Shown: positions 50,909 to 59,876, counted from the first letter of the stretch. The stretch: 64,000 bases of DNA from an uncultured Lachnospiraceae bacterium (GCA_910588775.1 CAJURH010000002.1:1-64000); one strand, 5' to 3'. Made by a program: numbers and translations. Notes: generated from the sequence alone by a model not told the origin.

Positions 50909-51019
50909 CTACTGGTTGTCCTTATTTTTGTCCTCGTCATGTCTGTCCAGCCATCTGCTGATATAACGGCAAGCTATGCCAGCCGCGACAGAAATCAGAA
51001 AGGAAACAACCGCTTCCAT
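50909..51019 (-). CDS. Candidate type I toxin-like membrane peptide, 36 aa
   Basis: A 36-residue peptide: one hydrophobic segment (about residues 3-18, VVSFLISVAAGIACRY region) followed by a charged tail (RWLDRHDEDKNKDNQ). A near-perfect ribosome binding site, GGGAGGAGGTGATT, sits 2-7 bases from ATG 51019. An extended -10 (TGATATAAT, 51074-51066) lies about 47 bases upstream. Short hydrophobic peptides with charged ends, strong initiation and a convergent RNA are the form of type I toxins in Firmicutes. The family resembles short RWLD-type peptides common in Clostridia. Toxicity is inferred, not shown. Confidence 0.6.
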   Translation of the reverse strand: MEAVVSFLISVAAGIACRYISRWLDRHDEDKNKDNQ

Positions 51020-51065
51020 GGAATCACCTCCTCCCGTTGCCGGGTATCGGTAGGACAACAATAAA

Positions 51066-51074
51066 ATTATATCA
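51066..51074 (-). promoter_or_regulatory. Extended -10 promoter of the peptide gene
   Basis: TGATATAAT read on the minus strand (51074-51066), with no good -35. Transcript start near 51059. Confidence 0.5.
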
Positions 51075-51214
51075 TAAATACGCATAATATCCATAAAAAA
51101 GGGGAATTATGAATAAATTATCCCTATAACTCTTTTCTCAGCTTCCCACTTTGTGTAAATTGAATAAAAACAACCATCCTAAAATGGAACATACGCTGAA
51201 TCTGCAAATAAGGA

Positions 51215-51289
51215 TTGACAATCCCAGGGGCGTATATTAATATTACCTTAAAAGTAACCGGTAACTTAACCGATAACGAAACCGATTAC
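51215..51289 (+). promoter_or_regulatory. Fructan operon promoter with three phased operators
   Basis: TTGACA (51215-51220), 17 bases, TAATAT (51238-51243). Just downstream are three direct repeats: AACCGGTAAC (51256-51265), AACCGATAAC (51268-51277) and AACCGATTAC (51280-51289), exactly 12 bases apart. The ACCGGT/ACCGAT core resembles LacI-family sites. They lie over and beyond the expected transcript start, a blocking position. Confidence 0.75.
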
Positions 51290-51314
51290 TGTAAGAAAAA
51301 AAGGAGGAGAGGGA

Positions 51315-52634
51315 ATGAGAAAACGGTTGCTATGCCTGGCGGGAGTTCTTTTTGCCCTGGGTTCTCTGACAGGATGTCAGAAGAAAGTGGTAAACCCAGG
51401 CGACATAGCAGGCTACGACCAGGGGGAAACGTATCTGTCCATGTGGGTGCATTCCATAGAGGAGACGGAAGAGGGGCAGGCGTACAAAGCGTCTGTGGAA
51501 AGCTTTAATGAGAAATACAATGGAACGTATTTCGCAGACATTGAATTTGTCCCCAGAAACGACAGCGGCGGCGGATATTCCGATAAAGTCAACGCGTCTG
51601 TCATGTCGGGCGGATTGCCGGACGTTTTGACTGTGGACGGGCCGAACATCGCAGCTTATGCGGCGAACGGAATCATCCAGCCTCTTGCGGAGATTCCGCA
51701 GGAAGAAAAGGACATCTATCTTCCGTCCATTATTGAGCAGGGGACGTATAACGGCAAGCTGCACGCGCTGGGCGTCATGGAATCCAGCGTGGGACTCTAT
51801 TACAATAAAGGAATCTTAAAAGAAGCGGGAATCAAGGTTCCAGATGCGGATCATCCGTGGACCTGGACGGAGTTTCTGGAGATTCTGGAAAAGTTAAAGC
51901 CAATCATGGAAGAAAAAAACGGCTATCCGCTGGATATGACTTTCCCGGTGGGGGAAGCAAGCATTTATTATTACGCGCCGTTTGTCTGGTCCAACGGCGG
52001 CAATCTGGTCAGCGAAGACGGACTGACAGTGGACGGTTACTTCAATTCGGAGAAGAATGTGGAAACCATGAACTATTTCCAGAGCATTGTGAAAAATAAA
52101 TATATGTCCGAAGCGAAAATTGAAAATCTGTTTGAGAGCGGACGGGCCGCCTTTAAATTTGACGGCGCGTGGGAGGTCAACACCATTTACGGAAACTACC
52201 CGGATATCGACCTTGGCGTAGCTCCCTATGTGGTTTCCGACGACTGGAACGGTGGAAAATACACGCCCACCGGGTCCTGGGCCTTCGCGGCTTCTTCCGA
52301 GACAGAGAACATCGAAGGCGCCACTAAGCTGGTCCAGTGGATGAGCGGCACAGAAAGCGGCATCCGCATCTGGGAAATGTCGAAAACCTTCCCATCCACC
52401 TACGAAGCCTTTGAAAACATCGACGTGTTCCAGACCGATGAGAATTACAGAGCGTTATATGATCAGCTGAGCAATTACGGCCATCCAAGGCCCAAGACGC
52501 CTGTCTATCCGCAGGTGAGCGCGTATTTCCAGGAAGTTCTGGAGAGCGTGGCGCTGGGAGGTAAGGACGCCCAGTCGGAAATGGATAAATCTGTAGAAAG
52601 GATAAACGCGAAACTGGAGCGTTATACAAGATAA
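51315..52634 (+). CDS. Sugar ABC transporter substrate-binding lipoprotein
   Basis: A 439-residue lipoprotein (lipobox LTGC, Cys about 21) of the carbohydrate-binding cluster B family. It has the family stretch VMSGGLPDVLTVDGPNIAAY, then PVGEASIYYYAPFVWSNGG, and the closing FKFDGAWEVNTIYG region. It captures oligosaccharide outside the membrane and hands it to the two permeases encoded downstream. AAGGAGGAGAGGG precedes the ATG. The GH32 enzyme in the operon suggests sucrose or fructo-oligosaccharide as ligand. Confidence 0.92.
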   Translation: MRKRLLCLAGVLFALGSLTGCQKKVVNPGDIAGYDQGETYLSMWVHSIEETEEGQAYKASVESFNEKYNGTYFADIEFVPRNDSGGGYSDKVNASVMSGGLPDVLTVDGPNIAAYAANGIIQPLAEIPQEEKDIYLPSIIEQGTYNGKLHALGVMESSVGLYYNKGILKEAGIKVPDADHPWTWTEFLEILEKLKPIMEEKNGYPLDMTFPVGEASIYYYAPFVWSNGGNLVSEDGLTVDGYFNSEKNVETMNYFQSIVKNKYMSEAKIENLFESGRAAFKFDGAWEVNTIYGNYPDIDLGVAPYVVSDDWNGGKYTPTGSWAFAASSETENIEGATKLVQWMSGTESGIRIWEMSKTFPSTYEAFENIDVFQTDENYRALYDQLSNYGHPRPKTPVYPQVSAYFQEVLESVALGGKDAQSEMDKSVERINAKLERYTR

Positions 52635-52636
52635 TC

Positions 52637-53503
52637 ATGAGAAAAAAGAATTCGATTATGGGGATGGCATTTTTTGCCCCGGCGCTGATACTTCTCACAT
52701 TGTTTCTGTTTCTGCCAATGCTTTTGACCTTGGGATTCAGCTTCACCGACTATTTCGCATTGAGTCCTGAACTGACGCATTTTGTGGGAATTCAGAACTA
52801 TTTGGACTGTTTCAAGGATGAACTTTTTGTGAAATCATTCCTGAACACGGTGAAATTCGTAATCATTATTGTGCCGTGCCAGTGCGGCGGAGCGATGCTG
52901 ATGGCCATCGCCATCAACCATGCCGCCCATTGCAAAAAATATTTTAAGGTGGCCTTTTTCGTGCCGGTGGTTATGTCGCTGGCGGTGGTGTCCACCCTGT
53001 GGCTGCAGATTTACAGTCCGGAAGGAATTTTAAACACATTACTGGCGAATTTCGGCATTGACGCGCAGCCTTTTATTCACAGCGCGAAGCAGGCGCTGCC
53101 TTCGGTGGCCATTATGAGCGTGTGGCAGGGCATGGGCTATCAGATGTTGATTCTCTTAGGCGGTCTGCAGAACATTAACCCGGCCCTCTACGAGGCGGCC
53201 GAGATGGATCACGCCACCAGCTGGCAGAAGTTCAAGGACATTACCCTGCCGGAGATGAAGCCTTTGTGCGTGCTGATATTTATCACGGTGACCATCGGGG
53301 CGTTCCGGATGCTGGTGCAGCCCATGGTTATGACTGGCGGCGGTCCGGACCACTCCACTTACACCATCGTGTACGATATTTACCAGACTGGCACAGTGAA
53401 CTGGGAGATGGGACTCGCCTCCACCATGGCCATTCTATTTACCGTATTCGTGGTGGCGCTGACGATTATCCAGAACATACTGACCAAGGACAAGGAGGAT
53501 TAA
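52637..53503 (+). CDS. Sugar ABC transporter permease (MalF type)
   Basis: A 288-residue permease with six membrane helices. The EAA loop contacting the ATPase reads YEAAEMDHATSWQKFKDITLP (about 185-205). It begins two bases after the binding-protein stop. Together with the next gene it forms the membrane channel. Confidence 0.92.
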   Translation: MRKKNSIMGMAFFAPALILLTLFLFLPMLLTLGFSFTDYFALSPELTHFVGIQNYLDCFKDELFVKSFLNTVKFVIIIVPCQCGGAMLMAIAINHAAHCKKYFKVAFFVPVVMSLAVVSTLWLQIYSPEGILNTLLANFGIDAQPFIHSAKQALPSVAIMSVWQGMGYQMLILLGGLQNINPALYEAAEMDHATSWQKFKDITLPEMKPLCVLIFITVTIGAFRMLVQPMVMTGGGPDHSTYTIVYDIYQTGTVNWEMGLASTMAILFTVFVVALTIIQNILTKDKED

Positions 53504-53507
53504 AATC

Positions 53508-54359
53508 ATGTTGACTAAAAAGCAAAAGCGCGTGAACTGGATTTTGGTGATAATCCTGCTGCTACTATCCATTTTCTTCCTGTTCCCGGTGCTCTGGATG
53601 CTGGCAAACTCCTTTAAGCCGGACGCGGTCATTACGGCAGATATGAATTCCGTTGCGGCATTCATTCCGCCTATGCCGGGAGGAGATTTCTTCGAGAACT
53701 ACATATCTATTCTTAAAGACACCAGTTTCTTAAGATATATGGGCAATACATTGTTCTATGCGGCGGTGATGATCGTGCTGGGCATCGTAGTAAACGGCCT
53801 TGCCGGGTACGCCCTGGCCAAGATTCCGTTCCCGTTCAGTGACAAATGGTTGTTGATCATACTGATGCTTCAGATTGTGCCCACAGAGACGGTTATCACC
53901 ATCCACTTTCTGATTATTGCGAAAGCGGGGCTTTTGAACACGGTATTGGGGTATGTGCTGCCCATGATTGTGAACCCTTTTAACATTTACCTGTTCCGGC
54001 AGGTGTTCGTCAGTTTGCCGGACGACGTGTACGAGGCGGCGCAGCTGGATTTCTGCGGCCCGGTGAAATACTTTTTCACCATGGTTCTGCCCATGTCCAA
54101 GACGGTGGTGGCTACGGTGGGCGTATTCACATTCCTGAATGTGTGGAACGACTACCTCTGGCCGGCCCTGGTATTTACGTCCGGGGACCTTTTGACCGCC
54201 CAGATTGGCTTAAACGCCATCACGTCCAACGAAAACACCACCATGGGACAGACCCTTGCAGTTATTACAATGATAACGATTCCGGTAATCATCATCTACT
54301 CCCTGTTCTCCAAACAGATTGTAGAAGGCGTTACCTCAACAGGTTCAAAGGAAGGATGA
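53508..54359 (+). CDS. Sugar ABC transporter permease (MalG type)
   Basis: A 283-residue permease with six membrane helices. The EAA loop is YEAAQLDFCGPVKYFFTMVLP (read in parts, about 183-203). It starts 4 bases after the first permease. It pairs with MalF-type permease and the ATPase that follows. Confidence 0.92.
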   Translation: MLTKKQKRVNWILVIILLLLSIFFLFPVLWMLANSFKPDAVITADMNSVAAFIPPMPGGDFFENYISILKDTSFLRYMGNTLFYAAVMIVLGIVVNGLAGYALAKIPFPFSDKWLLIILMLQIVPTETVITIHFLIIAKAGLLNTVLGYVLPMIVNPFNIYLFRQVFVSLPDDVYEAAQLDFCGPVKYFFTMVLPMSKTVVATVGVFTFLNVWNDYLWPALVFTSGDLLTAQIGLNAITSNENTTMGQTLAVITMITIPVIIIYSLFSKQIVEGVTSTGSKEG

Positions 54360-54363
54360 TCAA

Positions 54364-55473
54364 ATGAGCTTTATAGAATTTAAAAATATATGCAAAAAAT
54401 ATCCCGGAGCGAAGAACAACACCGTGGACGGTTTCAACCTGGAGATTCAGGAAAAAGAGTTTATCGCCTTTGTGGGGCCTTCCGGATGTGGAAAGTCCAC
54501 CACACTGCGGATGGTGGCGGGATTTGAGGAAATCACCGGCGGCGATTTGTACATTGACGGCAAAAGGGTCAACGAAATGGCGCCCAAAGACCGGGGCATC
54601 GCCATGGTTTTCCAGAACTATGCGCTGTATCCTCATATGACTGTGGAGAAGAATATCGCCTATGGATTGAAAAACATGAAAGTCCCCGCCGATGAAATCA
54701 AGAAAAAAGTTGACTGGGCCGTGAAAATTCTGGGGCTGGAGGAATACCGTTTAAGAAAGCCCAAGAACCTATCCGGCGGCCAGCGCCAGAGGGTGGCTTT
54801 AGGCCGCGCCATTGTGAAAAACCAGAAAGTGTTCCTGATGGATGAGCCGTTGTCCAACCTGGACGCGAAGCTTCGCGTCAGCATGCGCACAGAGATCAGC
54901 AAGCTGCACCGGGAGCTGGGCGCCACCACCATCTACGTGACGCACGACCAGGTGGAAGCCATGACCATGGCCGACCGGATTGTGATAATGAAGGATGGGA
55001 TTGTCCAGCAGGTGGGCGCGCCGCTGGAGCTTTACAACCATCCCGCCAATAAATTCGTGGCCGGATTCATCGGCTCCCCACAGATGAATTTCTTCGATGT
55101 GACGGTGAACGGAAACGCCATTACATTTCGTGACGGCAATAAGCTGTTTCTGGACAAAGGCTCACTGGCCAAATTAAACGGCAGAGGCGGGGAAATGATT
55201 CTGGGAATCCGGGGCGAGGATTTGAAACTGGACGCTCAGAATATGGAATTATATGGAGAGAACAGCCAGAGGGCGGTGATTACCAACACGGAAGTCATGG
55301 GAAATGAGAACAATCTGTATTTTACATTCGGGGGCAGCCAGGCGGTGGCCAGGGTTTCCAAATACGAAATCAGTCAGATTGGCGATGAGATTGAGTTCGT
55401 GTTCATGCCGTCTAAGATGCAGTTCTTTGACAAGAAGACCGGAGAGAATTACATAAAAAACGACGCGGAATAA
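54364..55473 (+). CDS. Sugar ABC transporter ATPase (MsmK/UgpC type)
   Basis: A 369-residue ATPase: Walker A GPSGCGKST, Q-loop VFQNYALYPHMTV, signature LSGGQRQRVALGRAI, Walker B VFLMDEPLSNLD and the His-loop VTHDQVEAM. The C-terminal third is the TOBE/regulatory domain of MalK-type proteins, full length. It powers the operon's permeases and is often shared between sugar transporters. It starts 4 bases after the second permease. Confidence 0.95.
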   Translation: MSFIEFKNICKKYPGAKNNTVDGFNLEIQEKEFIAFVGPSGCGKSTTLRMVAGFEEITGGDLYIDGKRVNEMAPKDRGIAMVFQNYALYPHMTVEKNIAYGLKNMKVPADEIKKKVDWAVKILGLEEYRLRKPKNLSGGQRQRVALGRAIVKNQKVFLMDEPLSNLDAKLRVSMRTEISKLHRELGATTIYVTHDQVEAMTMADRIVIMKDGIVQQVGAPLELYNHPANKFVAGFIGSPQMNFFDVTVNGNAITFRDGNKLFLDKGSLAKLNGRGGEMILGIRGEDLKLDAQNMELYGENSQRAVITNTEVMGNENNLYFTFGGSQAVARVSKYEISQIGDEIEFVFMPSKMQFFDKKTGENYIKNDAE

Positions 55474-55488
55474 TAGGATGAGGGAAGA

Positions 55489-56832
55489 ATGAGCAGGCAG
55501 AAATTACATTTGAAGGCGCCGGATAATTGGGTGAACGACCCCAATGGCTTTATTTACTACAAAGGACAATATCACATGTTTTACCAATATTTCCCCTATG
55601 GCCCCCGGTGGGGTACCATGCACTGGGGCCATGCGGTGAGCGAAGATCTGGTAAACTGGGAGCACAAAGGGATTGCGCTTTTTCCCACGAAAAGGGAAGA
55701 TCAAAACGGCTGTTTCTCCGGCAGCGCGGTAGAAGAAGACGGAAAAATGTATATCGTTTATACAGGGATTCGCTACGAGGGAAGCAATCCGGAGGATATT
55801 CATGTACACCAGGAACACCGTTTTGAGGCCACACAGATGATGATGATCTCCCAGGACGGCCAGACCTTTGATAACTGGGCGGATAAACAGGTGATTATTC
55901 CCCCAGTGACGGACGGCCGGATTGGCCACCGCATGCACACCAGAGACCCAAAAATCTGGAAGGGGCAGGACGCATGGTACATGATTCTGGGAAGCACGCT
56001 TCACGAAAAGCAGGGGACGGCTCTGTTCTACCGAAGCGAGGATTTGCATAGCTGGGAGTACGTAAATCGGGCGTTAAAGCCTTCGCTGCCTGGCTGGATG
56101 TGGGAGTGTCCGGACTATTTTGAGACAGAGGGTGGCAAAGTCCTGTTGCTGTCAGTGATGGGAATTGTGGAAAATGGCGGGCGAAGGGAAGAGCATGCCG
56201 TCTGCTTTGAAGTGGACTTCCAGGAAGAAGGCTGCCGGATGGACATACCGGACGACTATCAGTTCCTGGATTACGGCATGGATCTGTACGCGCCGCAGAC
56301 GACGCTGGATGAGGACGGCCGAAGGGTGATGATGGCCTGGCTGCGGATGCCGGAGAAGACGGATGCCGGCTGGATCGGAATGTTCAGCTCGCCGCGGGTG
56401 GTAAGCGTGCGAAACGGGCATATTTATTTTCAGATGCATCCCAATATCCGTCAGGCATATTCCAGGAAAATCGCAGACGTATCGGAGGCTTCCCCAGAAG
56501 GATACATGGCCTGTTTTGATTTGCAGGAGGAGGAGACGGTGGACCTGGGAGGGTTTCTCATTTACAGAAAGGGAAATCGTATCTGCACCGACAGGAGAAA
56601 AGTGTTCGCGGCGGTAAACGGAGGCTATTATGCCCAATCCGCCCGTTTGACTTCTCAAACTCCTGAGATAATAGGGGAAGCGCGGCTGGAAATCCTGGTG
56701 GATGAAAATATGGTGGAAGTCTATGTCAACGATGGCGAATACGTGATTACCAACGCCGTGTATCATCTGGGACGATATATAACCAGTGGCGAACCCAAAA
56801 GTATTCAATTATATGCCCCAGAGGAGGGATGA
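55489..56832 (+). CDS. GH32 beta-fructosidase (sucrose/fructan hydrolase)
   Basis: A 447-residue glycoside hydrolase of family 32. The nucleophile Asp17 is in NWVNDPNG, the transition-state Asp in the HTRDPKIW motif (about 153), and the acid/base Glu in WECPDYF (about 205). No signal peptide is present, so it is intracellular and acts on imported fructo-oligosaccharides or sucrose. A short beta-sandwich follows the propeller (about 320-447), ending with the sugar-binding RLEILVDENMVEVYVND. It is fifth in the operon. Confidence 0.93.
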   Translation: MSRQKLHLKAPDNWVNDPNGFIYYKGQYHMFYQYFPYGPRWGTMHWGHAVSEDLVNWEHKGIALFPTKREDQNGCFSGSAVEEDGKMYIVYTGIRYEGSNPEDIHVHQEHRFEATQMMMISQDGQTFDNWADKQVIIPPVTDGRIGHRMHTRDPKIWKGQDAWYMILGSTLHEKQGTALFYRSEDLHSWEYVNRALKPSLPGWMWECPDYFETEGGKVLLLSVMGIVENGGRREEHAVCFEVDFQEEGCRMDIPDDYQFLDYGMDLYAPQTTLDEDGRRVMMAWLRMPEKTDAGWIGMFSSPRVVSVRNGHIYFQMHPNIRQAYSRKIADVSEASPEGYMACFDLQEEETVDLGGFLIYRKGNRICTDRRKVFAAVNGGYYAQSARLTSQTPEIIGEARLEILVDENMVEVYVNDGEYVITNAVYHLGRYITSGEPKSIQLYAPEEG

Positions 56833-56834
56833 TT

Positions 56835-57074
56835 TTGATAAAAACAACAATTCTGTTAAATACCATTGAATCGGTAAAAAGTTTTGTAAATATTGTATCT
56901 AAGTTTGACGCGCCCATGGATCTGGCTTCCGGACGGTATGTGGTGGATGCGAAATCCATTATGGGAATCTTCAGCATGGATCTGACACGGCCTATGGAGC
57001 TGCATATCCATGGCTCTCAGGCAGAGGCCGAGGAGATTTTAGAGCGGCTGGAGGGGTATTTGGTAAAGAAATAA
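56835..57074 (+). CDS. HPr-like protein lacking the active histidine (Crh-like)
   Basis: About 79 residues of HPr fold. The region that normally holds the phosphorylated His15 (GLHARPA) reads NTIESVKSFVNIV with no His, so it cannot carry PEP phosphate. The Ser46 site is kept (KSIMGIFSMDL). This pattern resembles Crh, which acts only through Ser-phosphorylation in catabolite repression. An ATG at 56829 overlaps the GH32 stop but lies one base from GGAGG; the TTG at 56835 is better spaced and gives MIKTTILLNT. A weak hairpin (57093-57120) follows. Confidence 0.82.
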   Translation: MIKTTILLNTIESVKSFVNIVSKFDAPMDLASGRYVVDAKSIMGIFSMDLTRPMELHIHGSQAEAEEILERLEGYLVKK

Positions 57075-57092
57075 GAGCATTTGTGTTTACGG

Positions 57093-57125
57093 ACAGCGTT
57101 CTGCGTGGGCAGGGCGCTGTTTTGT
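57093..57125 (+). terminator. Weak terminator of the fructan operon
   Basis: Arms ACAGCG (57093-57098) and CGCTGT (57115-57120) followed by TTTTGTG. Confidence 0.4.
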
Positions 57126-57138
57126 GTTGTGGTTAAAA

Positions 57139-57501
57139 ATGGCAAGAACCATGCAAAAAATTACAGCTTTTGCAAAACTGGGTTTTCGTCTGTTAACGTT
57201 AATTATGCTGACTCTATTGTGCGCCATGTGTCCGGCGACGCCTTCCGCCGCGGTGACCAGGAAGTGTTATACGATTACAAGCGGTAATACGCCTGTCTAC
57301 AGCAACACGGGCCTGACGCGGAAAATCGGGACCATATACGGGTCTGACCAGATCACGGTAAATACGGTGAAAAGCGCATATACTTATGTCATTTATCCGA
57401 TTTCTGGGAACCGCAGGAAGAGCGGTTATATCCGCACAAGCGCCATTTTGCTGGCCACAGGAGGCAATTCCTATAAAGCGCGGGCCAAAATCACTACATA
57501 G
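57139..57501 (+). CDS. Small secreted SH3-like domain protein
   Basis: About 120 residues with a signal peptide (hydrophobic stretch about 11-32, cleavage near PSAAV) and a bacterial SH3-like domain (NTPVYSNTGLTRKIGTIYGSDQITVNTV in parts). Such domains bind peptidoglycan. The ribosome binding site is weak, the start is uncertain (57139 or 57151), and the frame stops just before an FHA remnant in another frame. It may itself be a truncated gene. Confidence 0.55.
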   Translation: MARTMQKITAFAKLGFRLLTLIMLTLLCAMCPATPSAAVTRKCYTITSGNTPVYSNTGLTRKIGTIYGSDQITVNTVKSAYTYVIYPISGNRRKSGYIRTSAILLATGGNSYKARAKITT

Positions 57502-57670
57502 TTCTGTAAAATTTTTGTCGGATGGCCGGTTCGAGGTGTTGGATACTTCTTACAACGGGACATTTTATGAGAACGCAGCGCTTCCCAATGGCGTTGCCAC
57601 AGTGGTGAAGGCCGGAAGATGTCTGGTGATAGGAGAGGCGGATAATGTGTTAGAGTTGAAGGCTGATTAA
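57502..57670 (+). pseudogene. C-terminal FHA-domain remnant
   Basis: In another frame, directly after the previous stop, the sequence reads HSSVKFLSDGRFEVLDTSYN then GTFYENAALPNG and VKAGRCLVIGEADNVLELKA to a stop. This is the second half of a forkhead-associated phosphopeptide-binding domain, starting from the conserved SxxH position. No start codon or first half is present. Confidence 0.7.
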
Positions 57671-57972
57671 GGGATTCGGGCGCGGCGTGAATCCTATAGC
57701 CGTGGATGGATGTCATTCATGGTTATAGGTAATGTTTCGAAAGAAATTCGGTTACACTACATAGAGGAGGAAATCTTAGCATAGAAAGCGGTATTGGTCC
57801 GTCTGGTTTTATTCCTATGGGCAATTACAGGTGGGTTGCGCATACACAATCGTTTGCTTAAATTTGGGATTGAAGTCCACACGCTTCTGTGATAATATTC
57901 CCTTTGACATAAGAGTATAGATGAAAAAATGAGAGAAAACGTTTGCTTAAATGCATGAAAATGGAGGGAATT
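57671..57972 (+). promoter_or_regulatory. Upstream region of the sulfate operon with a 13-base repeat
   Basis: About 300 bases without a gene. CGTTTGCTTAAAT occurs at 57851-57863 and 57940-57952, the second just before the sbp ribosome binding site. A GGATTC/GAATCC stem occurs near 57672-57694. No riboswitch I recognise (no clear T-box or S-box). Confidence 0.5.
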
Positions 57973-58998
57973 ATGAAAAAGGGGATTTTAGCAGGGGTTC
58001 TTGGCACAGTGATGGCGGCGTCCGTAATTTTTACAGGGTGCGGCGGAGACTCTTCCAAAGACGAAAGCGCCGGGTTGGAGCTTTTGAATGTTTCCTATGA
58101 CCCCACCCGGGAATTTTACGCAAAGTACAATGAGATGTTTATGGAACATTGGAAAGGAGAGGGGGGAGAGGATATTCAGATCACCCAGTCCCACGGCGGT
58201 TCCGGTTCCCAGGCCCGTTCGGTGATTGAGGGGAACGAAGCGGATGTGGTGACGCTGGCGCTGGCCCACGATATTACGGCCATTGAGAATTCCGGATTGA
58301 TTGAGGAGGGCTGGCTGGATGAATTTGACAAGGAAAGCTCTCCGTACACGTCCACCATTGTCTTTCTGGTGCGCAAGGGGAATGAGAAGAATATAAAGGA
58401 TTGGGACGACTTGGTAAAGGACGGCGTGGAAGTGATTACGCCCAACCCGAAGACCTCCGGGGGCGCCTGCTGGAACTTCCTGGCGGCCTGGGCTTATGAG
58501 CAGGAGCAAAATGGCGGGGACGAAGAGGCCACCAAAAAGTTTATGAAGAAACTCTTTGAGAACGTGCTGGTTCTGGATTCCGGCGCCCGGGGGGCCACCA
58601 ATACATTTGTGGAAAACGGCCAGGGGGATGTTTTGATTGCCTGGGAAAATGAGGCGTATCTGTCTATGGAAGAATATCCCGATGAGTATGAAATGGTAAC
58701 GCCCAGCGTGAGCATTCTGGCCCAGCCGTCGGTGGCGGTGGTGGACGACTATGCCAAAGACCACGGCACGGAAGAAGCGTCCAAGGCGTATCTGGAATAT
58801 CTGTACAGCGAGGATGCCCAGAGGCTTGCTGGGGAACACTATTACCGTCCCTCCGATGAAACGGTTCTGCAGGAGTTTTCCGATCAGTTTGACCTGGATA
58901 TGAACCTGGTTACCATTGAGGATTTCGGTGGATGGGACGAGGCGTATGAAACATATTTCGACGACGGCGCAATTTTTGATGAAATCTATTCAGAATAA
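57973..58998 (+). CDS. Sulfate/thiosulfate-binding lipoprotein
   Basis: A 341-residue lipoprotein (lipobox FTGC, Cys about 17) of the sulfate-binding family. Diagnostic segments are LLNVSYDPTREFYAKYNEMF, SHGGSGSQARSVIEGNEADV, and PNPKTSGGACWNFLAAWAYE. It delivers sulfate to the CysT/CysW channel. ATG 57973 is chosen over 57943 because GGAGGG lies just upstream and the signal then begins MKKGILAG. Confidence 0.93.
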   Translation: MKKGILAGVLGTVMAASVIFTGCGGDSSKDESAGLELLNVSYDPTREFYAKYNEMFMEHWKGEGGEDIQITQSHGGSGSQARSVIEGNEADVVTLALAHDITAIENSGLIEEGWLDEFDKESSPYTSTIVFLVRKGNEKNIKDWDDLVKDGVEVITPNPKTSGGACWNFLAAWAYEQEQNGGDEEATKKFMKKLFENVLVLDSGARGATNTFVENGQGDVLIAWENEAYLSMEEYPDEYEMVTPSVSILAQPSVAVVDDYAKDHGTEEASKAYLEYLYSEDAQRLAGEHYYRPSDETVLQEFSDQFDLDMNLVTIEDFGGWDEAYETYFDDGAIFDEIYSE

Positions 58999-59010
58999 GC
59001 GGGGGTTTTC

Positions 59011-59862
59011 ATGGAACAGCAGATTGTAAAAGTGAAAAACAAAAAAGGCGTGCGGGTGATTCCGGGATTTGGGATTTCTATGGGCGTGACGCTGGCTATG
59101 CTGGGGTGTCTGGTGCTGATTCCGCTGGCGTCCATCTTCTTAAGCGCCAGTCAGCTAAAGCCAGGGGAGTTTATCGACGTGGTCACGTCACGGCAGGTTG
59201 TGTCCGGCTATGCAGTCAGCCTGTCCTGCGCCTTTTTGGCGGCGGTGGTAAATGCGGCGTTTGGCATTGTATTGGCCTGGGTTTTGGTGCGTTATGATTT
59301 TCCGGGCAAGCGGCTGATGGATGGGCTGATTGAACTGCCCTTTGCGCTGCCCACGGCGGTGGCGGGCATTTCGCTTACGTATCTGTATTCAGACCAGGGA
59401 TGGATTGGATCGATTTTTGCCAAAATAGGGGTTGACATTGCGTATACCCGCATAGGCATCACCATTGCCATGGTGTTTGTGGGAATGCCTTTCGTGGTCA
59501 GAGCAGTGCAGCCAGTGCTGGAGAAATTGGACCGGCAGTATGAGGAGGCGGCGCGAATGCTGGGCGCCAGCAAGTTATACACCTTTTTCCGGGTAATCCT
59601 GCCGGAGCTTTTCCCAGCTCTTCTGGCCGGGTTTGGCCTTGCTTTCGCCAGGGGAATCGGAGAGTACGGCAGCGTAGTGTTTATTGCGGGAAACATTCCC
59701 TATAAAACCCAGATTGCGCCGCTCTTGATTATGACCAAGCTGGAGCAGTATAAGTATGCAGATGCAACGGCCATTGCGCTGGTGTTGCTGGTGATTTCTT
59801 TTCTGCTGATGTTTGTGATTAACTCCATACAGATTTATATGCAGCGGTTCAGCAAGGCGTAG
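59011..59862 (+). CDS. cysT: Sulfate ABC transporter permease CysT
   Basis: A 283-residue permease with six membrane helices; the EAA loop is YEEAARMLGASKLYTFFRVILP (in parts, about 177-198). GIGEYGSVVFIAGNIP is a sulfate permease signature. It follows the binding protein by 12 bases. Confidence 0.93.
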   Translation: MEQQIVKVKNKKGVRVIPGFGISMGVTLAMLGCLVLIPLASIFLSASQLKPGEFIDVVTSRQVVSGYAVSLSCAFLAAVVNAAFGIVLAWVLVRYDFPGKRLMDGLIELPFALPTAVAGISLTYLYSDQGWIGSIFAKIGVDIAYTRIGITIAMVFVGMPFVVRAVQPVLEKLDRQYEEAARMLGASKLYTFFRVILPELFPALLAGFGLAFARGIGEYGSVVFIAGNIPYKTQIAPLLIMTKLEQYKYADATAIALVLLVISFLLMFVINSIQIYMQRFSKA

Positions 59863-59876
59863 GGGGCGTATATTTT

